A DNA stretch of 64,000 nt from Gemmatimonadota bacterium (GTDB taxonomy: Bacteria; Gemmatimonadota; Gemmatimonadetes; Gemmatimonadales; Gemmatimonadaceae), in assembly GCA_016714015.1 (NCBI GenBank), contig JADJNZ010000004.1, positions 620,001 through 684,000 on the forward strand. Reading direction: 5' to 3'. Below are positions 51,091 through 63,406 of this stretch, piece by piece. Made by a program: the position numbers and the translations under genes. The notes beneath the pieces are model-generated. The model had not been told where the DNA came from. It saw nothing but the letters and a program-made list of their open reading frames with translations, and did no database searches. Within the stretch, counting starts at the first letter, position 1; the number at the start of each line of letters is the position of its first letter.

Positions 51091-52860
51091 CTAACCGAAG
51101 AACTCGCAGCCAAGCTGCTCAACGGTCGACACAACGAGCGAACGATCGAGCAACTCATTGCGCCGCTCGCAGCTCGTCTCCGCGATCAAGAGGCACCCGT
51201 GACAGGCAGCTCCAAGGGTGTATTTCTCCTCGAGCAACTGATCGGGAGAGTGCTGCGCACAGATGGGGTCGTTCGAGCAGAGCCTCGCCAGCTCCAAGGC
51301 CATCGCAAGGTACTTCTCGATTCGCCGACCGGCGGCGACCAGCCCTCCGAGCGTGCCTTCCGCGTCCGTGGTGCCCGTATAAATGAGGATTCCACATCCC
51401 TGTGGCGTCACATACACGCGTTCTCGCAGTGAGCTGGCATTGTATCCGCAGTCGAGCGAGACGGCGGTGATGAGCAGATGCGCCAGCGAATGGAGGAAGA
51501 CGTACCTGGCGTCGAAGTTGATCGGAAGCGCGTCAGCCTTCGGCGTCCTTCGGAACGCGGCCTCGCGGCGCTGAACCTCTGGTCGTTGACGCCACGCTTC
51601 CAGGACATCGTCCTTGAAGGACAGGAAGAACCCCTCGCCGCGCGCCTCCATTGCCGGCAGCCAGGATACCTCAGTAGCAAGCGCCGCGCGGCGGACTGCC
51701 AAGTCCAACTCGCCTTGGAGGTCAGGGACGACGGGTTCGAATCGCGTGAATCCCAGCTGCGCCGTGACCTCTCGCAGCCGATGCACGAGGACGACGTGGT
51801 CCACCGCTGCGAGCACCGTGGGTGTCGGAGACGGCATGGGATGACGCCGCGCGAAGAAGATCCCTTCTGGCCGGTCCTCTCCGAGGCTCTCCCCTGCTCC
51901 GTTAAGCGCTTCAAACTCTTCGATCTTGATCTTCCGGCGAGGAGGCCGCTCTCCGCTCCGGACTGCGTGGATGTGCTGCAGCACGATCTCATCGCTGAAA
52001 TCAGCCAGCGCCTCTTTCACCTTCGGGATGTTCCTGAAGGCGCCGAGCGTCGCTGCATCCTCAACCGCCACCAGTACGTCCCACACTGACTGCACGGCGT
52101 TGCGGGCTCGGTCGCCGGACTCAGGGAGTGAGAGGACCGAAAGCTTTTGCGGGTAGTACGCATTCGACGCCGTGCGAATGAGCAAGCGCATCATTTGCCC
52201 ACCTGCACCGCCGGCGCCACATTGCTCGCCTCGCGGCAGCCACGGGCGCTGCCCCTTGCACACACCGAGGACGTCGGGGCGGGTCGCCAGCACGAGCGCA
52301 CGCTCTTTCCCACACTCACAGCGCACCTGTTGATCGGTCAGGTCGCCACTGGTCCCGACCTCATCCAGCCACAGCTGCCGACGGCAGCTAGTGGGACCAC
52401 CATGCGTGAAATCGAACCACTCGATATCGGCGATGTGACCATTCAGGCACGCCTGCACGAAGCGCACCGGCGTCACCGGGACTTTGACGCCTCGTGCGAC
52501 TTCGTACTTGCCGTCGGTCAGGTGATTCCGGTGCGCCAGCGGTCGACTCCGCCCCGCTCCTCGCTTCACGACATGCTCGGCGACGAACCAGAGTGGGAAG
52601 ATCTCGACACCAACCCCAACAGGCGAGCTTCCCGGCTTGTCATCGTCCGCCGGAGGCGATCGCAAGTCGACCCGTGGAATGCTGAGAGCGCGCGCCAACA
52701 CCTCTTCGAGCCGTGGCTCGACGATACGCTCGCACCGATGAGCCGGCCACCAATCCAAGCCACCGATGATGACCGAATGATCAGGGAGGTCGATCGTCGC
52801 CCCAGGACCAAAGCTCGTTACCATCTGGCTGCGTCGAAGCGCGCCGATGCCTCTGGTCAT
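51091..52860 (-). CDS. drmB: DrmB, DUF1998-containing DISARM protein
   Basis: 589 residues, the only intact DISARM gene here. N-terminus RRSQMVTSFGPGATIDLPDH is characteristic of DrmB. The C-terminal DUF1998 is complete: FLHSLAHLLITAVSLDCGYN, SSLRERVYVTPQGCGILIYT, GTTDAEGTLGGLV, then cysteines in LCSNDPICAQHSP and AACHGCLLIAETSCERRNEL LDR, likely zinc ligands. In DISARM, DrmA and DrmB form the DNA-bound core complex. The start shares one base with the drmA stop (TGATG). Confidence 0.9.
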   Translation of the reverse strand: MTRGIGALRRSQMVTSFGPGATIDLPDHSVIIGGLDWWPAHRCERIVEPRLEEVLARALSIPRVDLRSPPADDDKPGSSPVGVGVEIFPLWFVAEHVVKRGAGRSRPLAHRNHLTDGKYEVARGVKVPVTPVRFVQACLNGHIADIEWFDFTHGGPTSCRRQLWLDEVGTSGDLTDQQVRCECGKERALVLATRPDVLGVCKGQRPWLPRGEQCGAGGAGGQMMRLLIRTASNAYYPQKLSVLSLPESGDRARNAVQSVWDVLVAVEDAATLGAFRNIPKVKEALADFSDEIVLQHIHAVRSGERPPRRKIKIEEFEALNGAGESLGEDRPEGIFFARRHPMPSPTPTVLAAVDHVVLVHRLREVTAQLGFTRFEPVVPDLQGELDLAVRRAALATEVSWLPAMEARGEGFFLSFKDDVLEAWRQRPEVQRREAAFRRTPKADALPINFDARYVFLHSLAHLLITAVSLDCGYNASSLRERVYVTPQGCGILIYTGTTDAEGTLGGLVAAGRRIEKYLAMALELARLCSNDPICAQHSPDQLLEEKYTLGAACHGCLLIAETSCERRNELLDRSLVVSTVEQLGCEFFG

Positions 52861-55800
52861 CAGTTGCCTCCTCGCTTGAGCAGAAGCACTTCGGGCTCGA
52901 CGTCACGCATCGAACGAGCTGCCTTGAAAGCACGCTCGTAGCGCTGAAGTGCAGGGAGCTCGAGATCAAGCGGATCCCGCAGCAGCGGCTTCGCTCGTTC
53001 CACCTTCTCGAACTCCTGATACTTGAGCCCCGCGCCCACGGCACTCTGCTGATGGGCGAACTCCGCCCACTGATCGAGTAGCTCGTTGACCAAGCCTTGG
53101 ATCTTCGTCCTCAGCGCATCGCGTGCGGGCTGCTCCAGGTACGGATCGTGCTCGGTCACGCGAGCGGCCAGTACCTCCGCAATGAATCCCATGCGATGTC
53201 GCATCGCACCGATGTCGATCGCCTTCGCCGCCGGTGTCATTTCCGCGATACTGTGCCGCGCCATCGCAACGACGATCGCCGGCAGTACGCGATCGATCGC
53301 TCGCGGCGCGAATGGCGTCACGCTAGTGGCTCGACGGAGCGGTAGAACGTCTTGTGATAGAACGCGAAGCGTTCGAAGTGCGAGCGGTCGCGCGGCTTGT
53401 TGAGCGTCAGGAGCGTCACCACGAGTCCGGGCCGCTCCGGATCACGACCGACACGGCTCGTCGACTGGATATACTCGGCGCTCCCCTTTGGCTGGCCGAG
53501 CACGGCCATCAACCCAAGCCGCGTGATGTCGAGGCCAACTGAGATCATGTTGGTCGCGAGGGCGACATCGACACTGCGGCCGTTGTCCGCCTTTCGCCAG
53601 GTCTGCTCCAGACGTCGTTTGGCCGTCGCGATCGCGCTAGTATCAACGCGGGAGGTGAGTTCCCAGACTTCATACGCCACCGCGCGGTCAGCGAAGAGCC
53701 CCTCTGCCTCTCCGACTCGCTTGCGCTCCGAGTAGCTCCGTACACGGTCGACGACCTCGCCCTCCACGATTCGGCGGGCACCACCAAGCTCACGAAGCGC
53801 ATTGAAGTAACCGAGCAGCGACAGGTACGGATCGGCCGGATTGCCAGCCGGGCTCTCGGCCTGAGCGTCGCCACCGTTCCGTAGGTATGCCTTCAGCGCA
53901 GAGGACAGCAGCGCCACGTAAGCCCGGAGCATCACGACCCGTAGGCTTCGGCCGGGAGCAGCTACACCCACGTATTGGCGTGGTGCCTGCGCGGTGACAT
54001 CGGCGGTACGCGCAAAGAAGGAGTCGGCCCGATCAGGTGAGGCCGGAGGAAATAGCTCAACGCCTGGACGCGCGAACAGGGCTCGGCTTTGCGACTCAGC
54101 TCGACGAACGGTCGCGGTGGACGCGATGATCTTCGGCCTGATGCGCTGACCGTCCAGCGTACGTGATGCGAAGTGGTCGATCGCCGTCTCGTAGAGACCA
54201 GCGATCGTGCCAAGCGGCCCCGAGATGAGGTGCAACTCGTCTTGGATGATCAGATCCATGGGCGGCAGGCACCCGCCAGCGATCGGCCCGCCGATTCCGG
54301 GGTCCGCCGCTCCGTAGAAGCCCTCGGCATCGTGTCGGCTGACATGCCCGAAGAGGGTTCCAGCCCGCGCCTCGAAGGGCAGGCTCGCGAACTTGTCGAC
54401 CGTGGCGATCACGAAGCACGGAAGGCGACGATACAGCGGCTCGTCGACAGCCACGATCGGTAGGGGCCGGTCACCGGGAAAGTCGCAACTCGCGCCTCGC
54501 AGGTCAGCACGAGATTCGTCGGCCTGTTGGCGTTCGGCGTCAGGCGGAAGGAGTCTCTGGAGAACGGCGTACCGCACCACGGACAGCTCTCGAGCGGAAT
54601 CGGGCTCCCGTTCCTCGGGTTGCTCTGAAAGCGCTGTACCCGTTTGCGAGCCGTGCTTTGGTCCTGGTCCCCGGATGCGCCCATCCGGTTCGGGGTAGCC
54701 GCACGTCCGACCCAGAGTCCGATCTCGAACGGCCAAGAGCCCAACAGATCCATCTCGCGCGCACGAAGCTGCTCGAGCGCACAGATCAACCCCGCTGCGC
54801 GACCAAGCTGGTCCAGCGTGAGGAGACGCAGCGTGTACCGCATGAGAACGGACACTCCCGCTCCGGTGATCCCAGGGTTCTTCAGCCGCCGCATCAGCAG
54901 GGTGAAAGCCGCGAGTCCCAGATAGGCTTCGGTCTTGCCGCCGCCGGTCGGAAAGAACAGGAGGTCCACCAACTCGCGATCATCTGGCAGGGCGGTACGC
55001 CGGGCTGAGATCCACGCGCGATACTGCGCGACGATCGGAGTAAGGCCGGCCTGTAGCTCCTTGGGAGTCGCCGCTGCCAGCGGCTCCATCCCCAACATCA
55101 CGCCCGCGAGCTTGGTCGGCTCGGTGAAGGGCACGACCGCCGAAGGCATCCACGTCGTCCACACCGTCCGGCAGGTGGCACCTTCTGCGACCCAATCACA
55201 GCCGACGTTGTGCCCCGTTCCGAACTCAAGGACGTCAGCGTACTGGAGCTCCGCCACCTGCTCGTCCCACTCATCCCGAGTGCCGCGCCGCGGGTCCGGG
55301 CGTCCCAGGAATCCGGCGGCACACTCCAGTTGAAGCGAGGCCTGGAACGCGTAGGAGGGATCAGGGCGCTCCTTTTCTGCCGGAGGGCGCTCGTTCACGA
55401 GGAAGACCGCCACAGCGGCGGCGCCAGCGGGTAGTGCGGAGCCCGGTCCGTCCGCGGCACGCGCGTACGCATACACGCGGAGTCCTGCGCTCCCCGGCAC
55501 CTCTACCACCGTAGGCTTCGCGCCCGCACTTGGGAGGATCAGCGAGAGGCGCACCTCTCGGGGCTCCCGGCGCCAAATGTCGTCGGGCCGACTTGCAACG
55601 CCTTGATGCCCGTCCCCACCGACTTCGCCACCCTCGGCGGCCCCCTCGGCGACGTAGTCTCCCCATCGAAGAGTCGCTTCAAGCGAGCTGGCTCCAGCGG
55701 GCACCAGCACGCTCATCCCCAACGACGAGGGAAGGAAGACGCGCTTTGCCGCTCCCTTCTCGGTCGCAGCATCGTCGTCGCCGCTCGCATCGCTGTCGCC

Positions 55801-56028
55801 GGCCATCTCGAGCTCGTCTTGCGACGTCTCGTCGGCGCGCTCTTCCTCGGGTGCATCGCGCGGTACCAGAAATCCGGTGAGGTACCACCGCGAGGGGCGC
55901 ATCGGCAGGCGCTCTTGCTCATACTCTCGGTCCTCCGCAAAACGCGCAGCGTCTGGACCAATGAGGTCGAGCCGGAGCGCACGAACGAGATTCGAGCGAA
56001 CTTCGCGTGAGGTCTGGGACATTGTCAT
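52860..56028 (-). pseudogene. drmA: DrmA, DISARM helicase, two frameshifts
   Basis: About 1055 residues when repaired. Walker A FFPTGGGKT at about 358-366. A zinc-like CPWC pair follows. The DExH box is LIIQDELHLISGPLGT in the second frame, and the C-terminal helicase motifs are ATNMISVGLDITRLGLMAVL and EYIQSTSRVGRDPERPGLVV. The third segment MTPFAPRAIDRVLPAIVVAM finishes the protein at 52860. Breaks: near 54,487-54,490 (one base missing) and near 53,328 (one base missing; repair reads SVTPFAPRA). All segments are otherwise open with no nonsense codons. DrmA is the SF2 helicase defining DISARM. Confidence 0.88.
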
Positions 56029-56052
56029 CCGGCGAATGGCGTGTGTGACATC

Positions 56053-59000
56053 TCAGTGCTGGCCAGTCGATCGTTGGCGGTTCAACTTAAGAAGGCGCGC
56101 GAGGACCTCGTCTCGCACCTCGTCCGGCCAGCGAAGCCGGTACTTCCTGCGAGCCCGAGTGCCGGGTTCGATTTCATCCTCATCGAACTCGGGAACGGAC
56201 TCTGCCTCCGGCAGGAGGTCTGTCCAGCCATAGGCGTCGAGTACCGCACGGTCCATAGCCGCGTGCAAGACTCGCAGTCGCTCCGTATCGCCTGAGGTGT
56301 CAGCCGGATCGTGGAAGCGATTATAGGTGTCTGTAAGTCCCTGATTGCGAGCAACCATGAGCTCAGCCCGATACTCATAGCACTCCCTTCCAGCCTGCTC
56401 GAGGTCTGTTGACTCCCGATGATCGAGCGGGAACGGAAACGTCTCAAAACAGTCGGTGGGCGTGTAGCGCAAGTCGTCCTTCATCGATGAGCCGAAGAAT
56501 CGAGCCCAAAGTTCGTGTGGTCGTGATTGTAGACATGCGAACGTCTCGTACCGGTCACTGGGGAACACGATTGCGGAGTGGGCAAAGACACTGCCGGTCT
56601 TTACGAACGTCACCTGGAAGCGCGAGCTCACCGCAGAGCACGCCAATGTTCGCGCCTTTCCACTCAGGGTCCTGTAGAGCTCAGCAGCCCCGTGATAGTG
56701 CTGCCACCACAATAGCGCCCGTCCGCCATGAGATGAGCCACTCTCGGCGCTCGACCGTAAACGCTCTGGCTTCACTCTCCGCTCGAGAATCTCCATTGCG
56801 CGCGGCCACTCATGCCACGCGGCCTCTTCGGTCAAGACGCCGAGATCGATAACGTATCGGCGATGAGTGTGCGTCGACTGAGAATTGATTTCCTCTCCGC
56901 CGAGAAATGGCTTGATCACGGCTTGATAACGAGGCTCAGCGGCTAACAGTACACGCATCTCCTCCAGAGAAGACGCTGCTCCCCTGCTATCATCATCAAA
57001 AGTGAAGCCCATTCCCAAGATGTAACTGCCGACGAAGCTTCCACCCACATTCTCAGGAAGTCTGCGCGGATCTTCGTTGCCTCCCGCATGAAAGAGGAAG
57101 GCGGTAATGGTATCCACCCGGGAACCATCGATGTCCTTCTGGCCGATGTAATCCCCGCGAATACCGTGTACGACGCTCACAACAACTGCTGCCATTCCCG
57201 GCCAACGATACCGCCGCCTCACAGAGAAGAGCGTGCAGCCAGCTTCACACATGCGACGCAGGCCAGAGTTTCGGGTGTCTCCTTGCGCAATTGTGTTGGT
57301 AGCGATCAGGCCGAAAGCGCCTCCTGCTCGCAAAAGTTCGAATGACCGGCGGAAGAAATAGGCTACGAGATCGCACTTCCCCTCTGCACCGGCATAGACC
57401 ATCCGAAGCCACGAAGTGTATTCGGGTGGATTGGCCGAAACGATCATCACGTGACCCGCGAACGGCGGATTGCCGATGATCGCGTCGAAGCCGCCTGTCG
57501 TCCCAGCGAAGACCTCGGGGAACTCGACCTCCCAATGGAACGGCTCAAGGTGTCTGCGGCGGAGGTCAGCAGCCAGTTCCTCCAATCGGAAGAGGTCCTT
57601 CCCGCCGAGCGCCTGCCCCGCGAGTTGCTCGTACTCTTGACGCAGTCCTTCGCGCCTCCGATCTCGGTCCGCGCCGAAGAAGGCCGCAATCACCGCGTCG
57701 CCCACGAGCCGCGTATTCCGGAGCGCGCCGTCCGCGTCCTTGAGTAGCCGCTGCTTCTCGCGCGTGTCGTCTGACCCGGCAAGCGCCTCGATCTCGTCTC
57801 GAAGTGCATCCGCTTCGCGCAGCCTCTCATCCACCACCTGAGACCACAACTGCGGCGCTCCACCTCCACCCGGTGCCCAGTGGAAGGTCTGGATCGCGAC
57901 GCGTGAGCCCGACCAGCGAGTCCCCGTGACGAAGGGCATGATCGAGGAACGTGAACGGATGCTCACGGGCAAGCGTCACGAGCCAGAGCGAAAGCTTGGC
58001 AAGCTGAACCGCATACGGATTGCGGTCCACGCCATACAGGCACCGCTGTGCCACAAGCCGACGTGCGAAGAGCTGCGGGTCTTCGTCCGGTGGAATGGTC
58101 GGCATCTCACCGCTGCGCTGCCACGCTTGAACGAGCGCGTCGCCGAGATAGCGGCAGGCCCCAACGAGGAACGCGCCGGAGCCCATCGCCGGGTCGCACA
58201 CCTTGAGCGAGAGGATCTGCTGAGGTGTCGGGCTGTCGCCCATCGCTTCGAAGATCGGGCGCAGCGTGGTGGCCACGATCGGCTCGGTGAGCTCCCGTGG
58301 CGTGTAGTGCGAGCCAGACCGTCGGCGTTCTTCTGAGGGATGCAGGGTGAGCCCGCCCGGTCGCACGGGAAGCGGCGTGTATGGCGAGACGCGCCGCTGC
58401 AGAGGCCTCGAGGAGGCCCTCGACCGATGAGGCCTGCTTGAGTTGCTCGGCCTGCGCGGCTGGTACCTCGCAGTCGCACGAGTCTTTGAGCCACTTCGCT
58501 CGGTCCTTCCCTGTGACGCGCAGGAGCGCGTCGATGTCGCAGACGGGATGGCTGGGACTCCCCTTGGCCTTCGTCTTCGGGATCACGGAGATCGACGCGC
58601 CCAACGCCGGGCGCACCTCGAAGCCCATCATCGCCTCGTAGACCGAACCGATCTGTTCGACATCGAGCGCGCGATACGACAGGCGTTCGCCGTGCAACAC
58701 CAGCAACTGCTCGAGCACGCGGAGGACCGCACCGTCGCTCACGCGCGGCACGTCCTTGAGTCGCTCTCCCATCACCCGACGAGAGCTCCAGGCTCGACCC
58801 TCGAGGAACGGATATCGGTCTGGGTCGAACAACTCACCCGCTCGTGCCGGGATGCGGATGCTGCCGTGATGTGCGCCGTCGTGGAGGATCCTGGTCAGCG
58901 TGAGGAACCGGGCCCACGCGCCGAATCGCTGATCCATGGTATCAGGGAACCGTGCCCGATCCTGCGACAGCCTGTGATAGAGTGCTCCGACCCCATAGTG

Positions 59001-59920
59001 CTCGACCCACGCGGCGTCCTGCGGAAGCATCCCACGCTCTTCCGAGTAGAGCACAAAGACGAGACGCATGATGGTGGTGAGCAATCCACCGTACACCTCC
59101 TGCGGCGCGTGGCTCAGCGTCTCCCGTACCACACGCCCTTCGACAGCCTCGTCGGCCGCTTGGAAGCCGCGCATCAGGTGATACAGCGCCTCGAGGACCT
59201 GTGCTGCCAGCTGGTTCGACACGGTGTTCTGGTACTTCCGCGAGTCGCGGAGCACCGCCCCAGGCGGCCCGCGCGAGGACAGGCACGCGAGAGGCGCCAC
59301 CATTTCAATAGCTCGACCATCGCCAAGAACATCGGACGTCCGGCGACCGGCGCCATCGCCGACACGGGGAACGACACGTAGCCGGACGACTCACCGCGGG
59401 GGGCGTAGACCAGGCGAATGGTGTGCTCGTTGGCGATCACGCCAATGCCGACCCCCGTCTCGCGAAGCAGACGCTCGAACTGATCGTGTGGGCTCGCTGA
59501 CCACGTTCCGACGTTGCTCGAACGATCGAGCGCCGTGCCGGCCGGCAGCGCCTTCACCAGCAGCTGCCACGTCCCGGGACTCTCCGGATCGGGGACCGCG
59601 TACGTGGGCGCGAGATGGGTGTTCAGCTCTGGCAGCGCGATCGCGAGCTCTGCGGGCATCACCGGTCCCGAAGCCGAACCCGCGACCGAGCTCAACTCCC
59701 ACCCAAGCACCTGCTCTGCGAAGACCGCGAAATCAGGCAGCTCGAGCGCGTCCTTGTCACTCCCTGCGCGGAGCAGTGCGCAGTAGGCCGACCAACGCGA
59801 TCGCTCGGTCTCCTCGATGATGATCCCGGCATCCACCAACGCGGATGGCACCACGACGAGGCCCACCGGCTGGATGAGCCCGAGCCAATCCCGATGCGCA
59901 CGAATCGTCGCTTCAGCCAT
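56053..59920 (-). pseudogene. drmMI: DrmMI, N6-adenine DNA methyltransferase of class 1 DISARM, three frameshifts
   Basis: About 1290 residues when repaired. Start MAEATIRAHRDWLGLIQPVG. The helical region contains DSRKYQNTVSNQLAAQVLEA. The SAM-binding motif is KVCDPAMGSGAFLVGACRYL and the catalytic motif is AIIGNPPFAGHV (NPPF), typical of N6-adenine methyltransferases; a target-recognition region follows. The frame changes near 59,260-59,285, near 58,383 and near 57,905. In class 1 DISARM this enzyme marks host DNA as self. Start shares one base with the drmD stop. Confidence 0.88.
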
Positions 59921-62900
59921 CAGCCGCTCACCGGCCAGAGGTACACGAGCCCGAGCGGCTCCACGCGCGCGTGCTTGACGTCGTATGACTCGCGGATCCG
60001 CGCCGGCTCCGCCGTGGACTCGCGCTCGAGCGCCTCGAGCCTGCGCTGCCAATGCCGACGCTCGGCCTGCAACTGTCGACGTTCGTCCTCCGAACCGAGC
60101 GTGAGCTCGAGCTGAGGACTCTCGTCTGAAGTTTCGCGGATACGCGCGATCCGGTCGCCAATCAGTCGAGCCAGCTCCTTGGACTCGCGCTCGCCCCGCT
60201 CAGAGAGCACGCGCGTGGCCACCGCACCGACCTCCGTGGCGCGCTTCTCGAGGAACGGACGCAGGACTTTCACGTCCTCATCTAGCGATTCTCGGAGCCG
60301 CGCGGCGGCCTCCGCGGGAACGGGCCGGGCATCGGCCTCCGGAAGAGTCCGGTCCAGCAGGTCGAGCGTCTTGGATTCGCCGACACCGCCCTCCGCGAAG
60401 GGCTCCAGCGGCGCCTTCCGCTGCGAGTGGACGCCACCGTGCGGCGACGGCGATGATCTCGTCGTGCAGCCGTCCTGCCTGTGGTCCATACAGCGAGAGC
60501 CGACCGAGCAGCACGACCCGGGGCAACGAATCCTCGACGTAGCCCACGCAGGCACGTGCCAGATCGTACTGCACCAGCCCTTGGGCCGTGAACCGACCAA
60601 GAAGCCGTTGCACCAGCCGCTGCTCGAGATGCAGGTGCACGGCAGCCGGGTCTCCCAGCCCGCGGTCCTGAAAGATCACAGGGCGCAGGCTGCTGCGGTT
60701 CCGCCACTCAGCGACGGCCTGCTTCCGGTCGCGCGGCGGACGGAGGGTATCGAGCGTCTCCTGCCAGCTCGGATCGTTGGCCGGAATAGGCACGTGCCAG
60801 ACCGTCCTGTCGCGCTCGACCGCTTCACGCAGCGGACCGACACCGGCGAGACCGAGTGCTCGGTCGAGCGCGGCGCGGAATGCGGGTTCGCGGAAGTTCA
60901 GGTGATCCTGCGCTTTGTCGCGCAGCCCTTGCAGGACGTCGATCTGACGCTCGAGGTCCTGTTTGGCGACTCGAGACGACTCGAGCTCTTCGAGCGCGCG
61001 AGCCTTCTTCGTAGGATCCGCCTCCACACCATCGATCTTCCGCACGAGCTCGTCGACCGAATCGCGCGCGATCCCCTTCACGAGCAGGTTCTCGACATCG
61101 CGCTCCAGCACGGGAGCGAGACTGCCCAGTTGCTGCCGGATCCGCTCGGTCTTGAGCACAAGCGTCTCGAGCACGCGATCCTCTGGCCGCTGCTTCAGCA
61201 CGAAGTAGTGGCAGCGCACCTCGGCTGCTGGTTGGCCCTTTCTGTCGATACGACCGTTCCGCTGCTCCAGACGCGCCGGGTTCCAAGGCAGGTCGAAGTG
61301 GAACAGGTCGGCGCAATGATGTTGGAGGTTGAGACCTTCCCGCGCCGCGTCGGTGGCGACGAGAATCCGAAGTGGATGGCGCTCGGGTTCCTCATTGAAC
61401 GCGCGCTTGACCGCCTCTCGAGCGTCCTCGCCCATACCACCATGGAAGACGGCGATGCGTTCGTCCGCTCGATCCGTCCCGGCGATTGCCGACTCAAGCT
61501 TCCGGACTAGATACCCCTTCGTATCGGCATACTCCGTGAAGATGATCACGCGGCGCGGCGCCCACTCAGCGGTCACTCCTCCGCGGTGGGCCTCGTCGAT
61601 GTCCCGTAGGGGCACTGGTTCGTTCGAATCCAATCCACGAGGGCTCGCACGCGCGCGTCCGGAGCGTGTCGGTGCTCATCCGCGATGGTGGCCATCTCAC
61701 GCACCAGGTCGCGCTCGCGCATCAGGAGCGACCTTTCACCTTCGGCCGATGCCTTCGTCGCGCGCTCCATCGCGTCGGCCTCGGAAGCGTCGCGCCGCTC
61801 TTCAGAGTCCTCCGCCTCGTCGTCGTCCGATCCCGGCGGGAGCAGATCGCGCATCGATACCTGCGCCTGCACGATCGAGGAGTCGGGAGCGGCCGCGACC
61901 ATTCGATCGAGCGTGGCGGCGTGTACAGTGGCCGTGCGAGCGAAAGCCTCAAGTGACGAGAGCAGCCGCTTCTGCAGGTTGATGATCGTCAGCCGGCCAG
62001 CCGCCTGCGCGGTCTTCCGAGCCCCCTCGAGCCGCGTGCGGCGCAGCTTGTCGAGGTCATCGAGCTTCGCGGCGAGGACCAACTCCGGAGCGTCCGGAGG
62101 AGCCCATCGATGGAGATCTTCGGTACGTGCCTCAGCGGGAAACCGCCCTGAAGCTGCCGCAGGTCCTCCTTCAGCCGGCGGACCATGATCGCATCGAGCT
62201 CCTTGGCGCTCTTGACCGGCACCCCGCGTGTGAATCGCTGGGGATCCAACAGCTCGAGCAGAGCGGCGAAGCTATTCGAGTGCCCGTTGTGTGGAGTCGC
62301 GGAGAGGAAGAGTCGGTGCTCGAATCGTCCTGCGAGGTCACGGATAGTTCGCGTGAACTGCGAATCGATCGCGTACCGGGAACCGCTCGCGGGTGCCGCG
62401 TGATGCGCCTCGTCGAGGATCAGAAGCGTTCCCGGAGCTGATTCGCCCAGCCAGTCCCGCAGCCCACTGGCGTACGACTCGTCAGAGAGCAAGCTGTGCG
62501 AGATGATGAACCGGGAGTGGGTCGTCCACGGGTTGATGCCGTAGCCGCGATCCATCCTCTGCCGCTGCACGTAGGCGCGGTCATAGACCTCGAAGGTGAG
62601 GCCGAAGCGTTGCTCGAGCTCCTCACGCCACTGCGGTACGACGGAAGGCGGTGCCGCCACCACGACGCGCTGCACGCGCTGTCTCAGCATGAGCTCGCGC
62701 AGGATGAGCCCCGCCTCGATCGTCTTGCCGAGACCGACATCGTCGGCGATGAACAGATTCACGCGCGGCAGCTTCAGCGCCTTGCGGAGCGGCTCGAGCT
62801 GGTAGGCCATCACCTCGATGCCGGCGCGGAATGGGGCCTGGAACAGCTCTGGGTCCGTGGCGGTGACCGTATTCCAGCGGATCGTATTCAGGTAGGCGGC

Positions 62901-63164
62901 GAAGAGGCCCGGGGCATCGAACCCACGTTCGCCGATGCGGTCCCAGCCTGCGTCGGCGATGAATTCTGCGGCGACCTCGCGCTCCCAGAGGACTTCGGAG
63001 ACGTCGCCGAGGGCATCGTCTTCGATGCAGGAGAGCCTGACGAGGGTGTCGGTGCCGCCATCATGGGATGGCGTGACGCCTTCGACGATGTGCCGGCGGG
63101 TGCGGCAGCGCACCAACAGCCCCGGCTTTGGCAAGTCATCAACGGCGATCTGTCGAAGCGGCAT
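59920..63164 (-). pseudogene. drmD: DrmD, SNF2-family helicase of class 1 DISARM, three frameshifts
   Basis: About 1080 residues when repaired. Start MPLRQIAVDDLPKPGLLVRC. Walker A is ADDVGLGKTIEAGL (Gly144-Thr148), the DEAH box is LLILDEAHHAAP (251-254), motif III is LFLSATPHNGH. The C-terminal lobe has VIIFTEYADTKGYLVRKLE, LVATDAAREGLNLQ and LEQRNGRIDRKGQ. A coiled-coil-like C-terminus ends LGLVYLWPVSG at 59920. Frame changes near 62,100, 61,612 and 60,440. The first repair (one base) reads GLPPDAPELVLAAKLDD. It heads the locus in the canonical class 1 order. Confidence 0.88.
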
Positions 63165-63406
63165 CCCAGGACGTCTCCAGACAGCTTGACATGGTGAGCG
63201 CGAGCGGCGCGTGGGGTAGATCGACCAGGCGAAGCGCAAGCAGTTGCTGGCTGCCTGAGGGGAAAGATGCGCGGCAGTACGGCGAGTCGCTACCAACTTG
63301 AGATGCTCGAATGCAACCCGACGCATCTCGTCGGCACCCTAGCATGTTCAGGGCGCTTGCCGCATTCCGGACAATCGACCTGCCTCGCATGATGTGCCCG
63401 GCCCCC
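63165..63406. other. Gene-free spacer upstream of drmD
   Basis: About 240 bases between the upstream helicase gene and drmD on the same strand. I see no gene, repeat or convincing hairpin; the DISARM promoter would be expected here. Confidence 0.4.
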
